A stretch of DNA of 64,000 bases from Aliikangiella marina (GTDB taxonomy: Bacteria; Pseudomonadota; Gammaproteobacteria; Enterobacterales; Kangiellaceae): NCBI RefSeq assembly GCF_007004765.1, contig NZ_VIKR01000002.1:620001-684000 (forward strand). Reading direction: 5' to 3'. The position numbers and the translations under genes were made by a program. How positions within the stretch are numbered: the first letter of the stretch is position 1; every line of letters begins with the position of its first letter. The notes beneath the pieces were generated by a model. The model was not told where the DNA came from and searched no databases. It saw nothing but the letters and a program-made list of their open reading frames with translations. Below are positions 61,156-64,000 of the stretch, piece by piece.

Positions 61156-62436
61156 CTAGCCGACAAACATTAAACTGAGTTGTGGGATGTAAGTAATCAT
61201 CAAAAGCGCAAGCAGTAGCAACAAGATAAATGGTACTACCGAGCGAAAGATCTCACCAATCGGCTTGCCAAATCGATAACTGGCAATAAACAAATTCATT
61301 CCAATAGGAGGCGTAAGATAGCCGATCTGCATGTTCGCTAAGAAGATAATGCCGAGGTGTACCGGATGGATACCAAAGCTTGCAGCGACTGGCAAAATTA
61401 GCGGCACCATAATGACGAGGGCTGAAAAAATATCAAGTACAGCACCCAGTACCAACAAAATAATATTCAGCAGAATTAAAAAGCTCAGTTTGTCATCAAC
61501 ATATTGCTTAGTCCACTCGAATAATTGTTGGGGCAATGACTGGTCGACCATCCAGTTAGCTAGCGCAAGGGACACCGCTAGAACGATCATAATTCCGCCA
61601 CTCATTACCATCGCTTGGCTACCGATCGTGGTCAAGCGCTTAACGGGAATTTCTTTATAAACAAATACTTCAACGATGATCAGGTAAACACAACTAATGA
61701 CAGCGATTTCTGAGAGGGTAAAAAAGCCGCTGTATACGCCGATCAGTACGAGCGGAACCAGTGGCAATTCCCATGCACTTTGTTTGGCAGCTTGTCCCAG
61801 TCGTTGCCATGAAAAACTCACACGTTGTGAGGTCTGTTGCCGATTACTCACCACCGCCCACACACTCAACAGAAACACCATTAATAACGCAGGGATAATT
61901 CCAGCGACGAGTAAATCCTGTAGTGTGAATTGAATCTCAAGATCGAGCTGTTGGGCGATAACACCGTATAAAATCAGCGGCAGCGCAGGAGGTATTAACA
62001 AACCCAAGCTACCGGAAGTCGTCACTAAGCCTAGACTAAAATTCTCGCGATAGCCTTCTGATACCAATGCCGGATAGAGTAATGCGCCTAAGGCGACGAT
62101 AGTGGCTCCAGTAGCACCAGTGAATGCCGTGAATATCGCGCTCACCAAAAGTGTAACAATCGCGAGTCCAGCGGGAAGCCAACCAAGCAACGCTTTTGAT
62201 ACCGCGACTAATCGCTCAGAAGTTTTACTTTCGCTCAACAAGTAGCCTGCAAAAGTGAAGAGCGGAAGTGCCGAGAGAATGGGAATATCGGTTAGTCGAT
62301 ATATTTCAATTGCGATAACAAACAAGTCAATTTCTGCGAGGTAAAAACCCCACATTGCAAGGCTAACGATGACAATATAAAGCGGAAGTCCCGAAAGCCC
62401 TAGAAGAATAATAATAACCGGTAGTAACCATTCCAT
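61156..62436 (-). CDS. dctM: TRAP transporter large membrane subunit DctM
   Basis: A 426-residue protein with about twelve hydrophobic helices of the DctM family (start MEWLLPVIIILLGLSGLPLYIV; GAVLDIFSALVIMVPLILPV and IGYLTPPIGMNLF near the end). With DctQ it forms the Na+-driven channel of a TRAP transporter that imports carboxylates delivered by DctP. Its ATG overlaps the dctQ stop by one base (TAATG). Confidence 0.95.
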   Translation of the reverse strand: MEWLLPVIIILLGLSGLPLYIVIVSLAMWGFYLAEIDLFVIAIEIYRLTDIPILSALPLFTFAGYLLSESKTSERLVAVSKALLGWLPAGLAIVTLLVSAIFTAFTGATGATIVALGALLYPALVSEGYRENFSLGLVTTSGSLGLLIPPALPLILYGVIAQQLDLEIQFTLQDLLVAGIIPALLMVFLLSVWAVVSNRQQTSQRVSFSWQRLGQAAKQSAWELPLVPLVLIGVYSGFFTLSEIAVISCVYLIIVEVFVYKEIPVKRLTTIGSQAMVMSGGIMIVLAVSLALANWMVDQSLPQQLFEWTKQYVDDKLSFLILLNIILLVLGAVLDIFSALVIMVPLILPVAASFGIHPVHLGIIFLANMQIGYLTPPIGMNLFIASYRFGKPIGEIFRSVVPFILLLLLALLMITYIPQLSLMFVG

Positions 62437-62915
62437 TAGTTAACTTCCTTGGAAACTGTCAAGCAGGTTACCATTTGAATAGCAAATCGAAGACCCATCA
62501 AACCGAAACCTATCGGGATAATCGATTCGGTCACCCAAACTGGAACCACGCCAAAAGCGATTTCGCCGTAACTATATTCCTCGAGTACAAAACCGAAACT
62601 GTAATAAGCTACCAAAAAACAAACACTGGCGCTGACTAAGTGCAAGAATGACTGCCAGTGCGAAATAAATGGTTTGGGAATTAAACGGTCGAAAATGTTA
62701 ATTTTTATATGGCGATTATCAACTGTCGCGCACAGTGCCCCAAGCAAGGTGAGCCAAAGTACCAAAACACGGATTAAAGTTTCGTTCCAAAGGATGCCTG
62801 TATCAAATACATTTCTAAGGATTACTTGTAACAAGCCGGCCGCGATTAGTGCGACCAGCATTAGCCAAAGAATACCTTGCTCAATTCGATGCAGTTGATT
62901 GAGTAGTCGCTGCAT
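62436..62915 (-). CDS. dctQ: TRAP transporter small membrane subunit DctQ
   Basis: A 159-residue four-helix protein of the DctQ family (LWLMLVALIAAGLLQVILRNVF; WLTLLGALCATVDNRHIKI) that pairs with DctM. The start ATG lies inside dctP, overlapping its last 35 bp, so translation is coupled. Confidence 0.94.
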   Translation of the reverse strand: MQRLLNQLHRIEQGILWLMLVALIAAGLLQVILRNVFDTGILWNETLIRVLVLWLTLLGALCATVDNRHIKINIFDRLIPKPFISHWQSFLHLVSASVCFLVAYYSFGFVLEEYSYGEIAFGVVPVWVTESIIPIGFGLMGLRFAIQMVTCLTVSKEVN

Positions 62916-63915
62916 TATTTACCGTTTGATTAGATTGTTGTCTGTATTCTTCGATGACTTGATTGAGTTTTGCGAAAAGATCAGCCGAGATTCTTCCTTG
63001 TTCGACCATATTGGGTCCAACTTGTGCGGCAATCTTATACCAAGCTTGGCGGTCGACATCGGCGGGTTGGATATACTCTATGCCAAAATTAACCAGTGCT
63101 TGCTTTGCGGCTTCGTTTTCTGTTTTATTCTTCTCGTTGATTTCCCGAAAAGTATTAGTCATGACAGCTTTAAAGATTTTTTGATCGTCAGGCTTGAGCT
63201 TGTTAAACGCTTTTTTCTCAACCGTGAAATAAGCATAGATATACAGGATAGGTAAGTCGATGACGTATTTTACCTGGGTGTGCCATTGAAGCGCGATTGC
63301 TGCTATTGGTGATGTTGCGACTGTATCGATAATACCCGTTTGTAAACTCGGTAAAACATCGCCAAGTGAAAGCGGAATCGGATTAATATCAAACGCTTTG
63401 ACAATTTCGCTAGCTGCCTTGTCATTGCTCGGGATCCAAACCTTATGAGATCGCACATCATCAATGGTTTTAAGCGGATCTTTTGACATCAGGTAAGCAA
63501 AACCACCGCCAGCAAAACCAAACACAACAAAACCATTATCCTCGTAACCTTGGAGTAATTCTTGATCAAGTTTTGCTCGCACATAGTCAATTTCCTCTTG
63601 GTCACGGAAGACCATAGGAAGGGTATAAAGCTGACTGTCAGGATAGGTATTGGCAAGACTACTACTGGTTAAAGCGCCGCCTTGAAGTTGTCGAAAGCGA
63701 ATTTTTTTTAATACGGCTTGGTCATTGCCCATGACCCCACCGGTATAAAATTTAATTTTAACTCGGCCTTCGGTTTTTTTCTCAATCTCTTTGGCGCTTG
63801 CGCGCATACTTTTCATCCAGCTAGAGCCCTCTGGAGAAATCGTGGCAACTTTGAGGGTCACCGCGTGAGCAGAACTGGATATCAAGAATAACAATATAGC
63901 GAAAAGGTTTTTCAT
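62881..63915 (-). CDS. dctP: TRAP transporter substrate-binding protein DctP
   Basis: A 344-residue periplasmic binding protein with signal peptide cleaved after SSAHA (about 18 residues), the DctP fold, and a conserved substrate-arginine region (DDVRSHKVWIPSNDKAASEIV). The ligand is probably an organic acid. An unusual low-complexity tail (serine, threonine, asparagine and glutamine) extends past the domain. Preceded by a probable TatT gene. Confidence 0.94.
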   Translation of the reverse strand: MKNLFAILLFLISSSAHAVTLKVATISPEGSSWMKSMRASAKEIEKKTEGRVKIKFYTGGVMGNDQAVLKKIRFRQLQGGALTSSSLANTYPDSQLYTLPMVFRDQEEIDYVRAKLDQELLQGYEDNGFVVFGFAGGGFAYLMSKDPLKTIDDVRSHKVWIPSNDKAASEIVKAFDINPIPLSLGDVLPSLQTGIIDTVATSPIAAIALQWHTQVKYVIDLPILYIYAYFTVEKKAFNKLKPDDQKIFKAVMTNTFREINEKNKTENEAAKQALVNFGIEYIQPADVDRQAWYKIAAQVGPNMVEQGRISADLFAKLNQVIEEYRQQSNQTVNNAATTQSTASN

Positions 63916-63923
63916 TTTATTTC

Positions 63924-64000
63924 CTAGAAAAATTCGTCGGCTGATTTTAATAACGCTTCAGCTTTTTCTTTAGCGATAGTATTGATAAGGCGGTATTGAG
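63924..64000 (-). CDS. Probable TRAP-associated TatT protein (3' end only)
   Basis: An open frame enters from the right edge and ends at a TAG (complement of 63924-63926) 8 bp before dctP. The last 24 residues read AKEKAEALLKSADEFF, alanine/lysine-rich and ending in an aromatic pair as in TatT (T component) proteins, TPR-type lipoproteins that form part of some TRAP systems. Only the tail is visible, so the call is an inference from position and this short match. Confidence 0.5.
   Translation of the reverse strand, partial: QYRLINTIAKEKAEALLKSADEFF

Noticed and set aside
1-64000. tRNA, rRNA, insertion sequence or prophage genes
   Set aside because: I looked for cloverleaf-like and transposase or integrase signatures in the gaps and frames and found none; a dedicated search program would be decisive.

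Overview
The window looks like chromosome of a moderately AT-rich marine-type gammaproteobacterium. The evidence is the complete ybgC-tolQ-tolR-tolA-tolB-pal-cpoB operon, ndk-rlmN-pilW-rodZ-ispG, bamB-der, a Gram-negative lipoprotein and outer-membrane repertoire, a TRAP transporter and an S9 oligopeptidase. The mix (S9 peptidase, DUF3019 with MipA, a FimL-like protein, DUF502) resembles Kangiella/Aliikangiella-like Oceanospirillales; that placement is inference from gene content. No rRNA, tRNA, CRISPR array, insertion sequence or prophage was recognised.

Layout. 0-8 kb: 3' end of bamB, der, an exported M19 dipeptidase lipoprotein, mgtE, yajQ, a membrane diguanylate-cyclase-like protein with a degraded GGDEF motif, and a BPSS1780-type membrane protein. 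8-17 kb: S9 peptidase, Sel1-repeat lipoprotein with a DUF1653 gene, a sigma-70-family factor coupled to a membrane protein (possible anti-sigma), an exported protein of 29-residue helical repeats, an isochorismatase-like hydrolase, and a site-2 protease whose 5' end appears frameshifted. 17-23 kb: def, sir2 and a GNAT acetyltransferase in a row; then the glutathione-dependent formaldehyde pathway (frmA, fghA and a small coupled unknown gene); then a solitary ruvB. 24-36 kb: accessory genes, namely a GFA-fold protein, a small-molecule kinase, a lipoprotein, a 2-hydroxyacid dehydrogenase carrying a signal peptide, a UPF0149/SEC-C protein, a YtrA-type GntR-ABC operon, ybiT, a GNAT and a PKD lipoprotein. 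36-50 kb: Tol-Pal operon, queE/queC, a crotonase, ndk, rlmN, pilW, rodZ, ispG. 50-64 kb: an RstA/RstB-like two-component system with DUF3019 and MipA/OmpV proteins, a beta-propeller lipoprotein, an MshEN-type membrane protein, TerB, a FimL-like protein, DUF502, a 2OG-Fe(II) oxygenase and a TRAP (DctPQM) operon entered from the right edge by the end of a probable TatT gene.

How genes work together. TolQRA-TolB-Pal-CpoB ties the envelope layers together at division. FrmA and FghA turn S-hydroxymethylglutathione into formate and glutathione. QueE and QueC are two steps of queuosine-precursor synthesis. RodZ, PilW and FimL bear on shape and type IV pili. DctPQM imports an unidentified organic acid.

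Most interesting structure. Two gene blocks usually contiguous in gammaproteobacteria are broken here: rlmN-pilW-rodZ-ispG lies about 43 kb downstream of bamB-der, and ruvB is separated from both ruvCA and ybgC. A perfect 12-bp palindrome occurs identically in two divergent intergenic regions, with weaker copies in two more. A heptanucleotide tandem repeat abuts the queE promoter region. The exported repeat protein beside the sigma-factor pair is the best candidate for undescribed biology.
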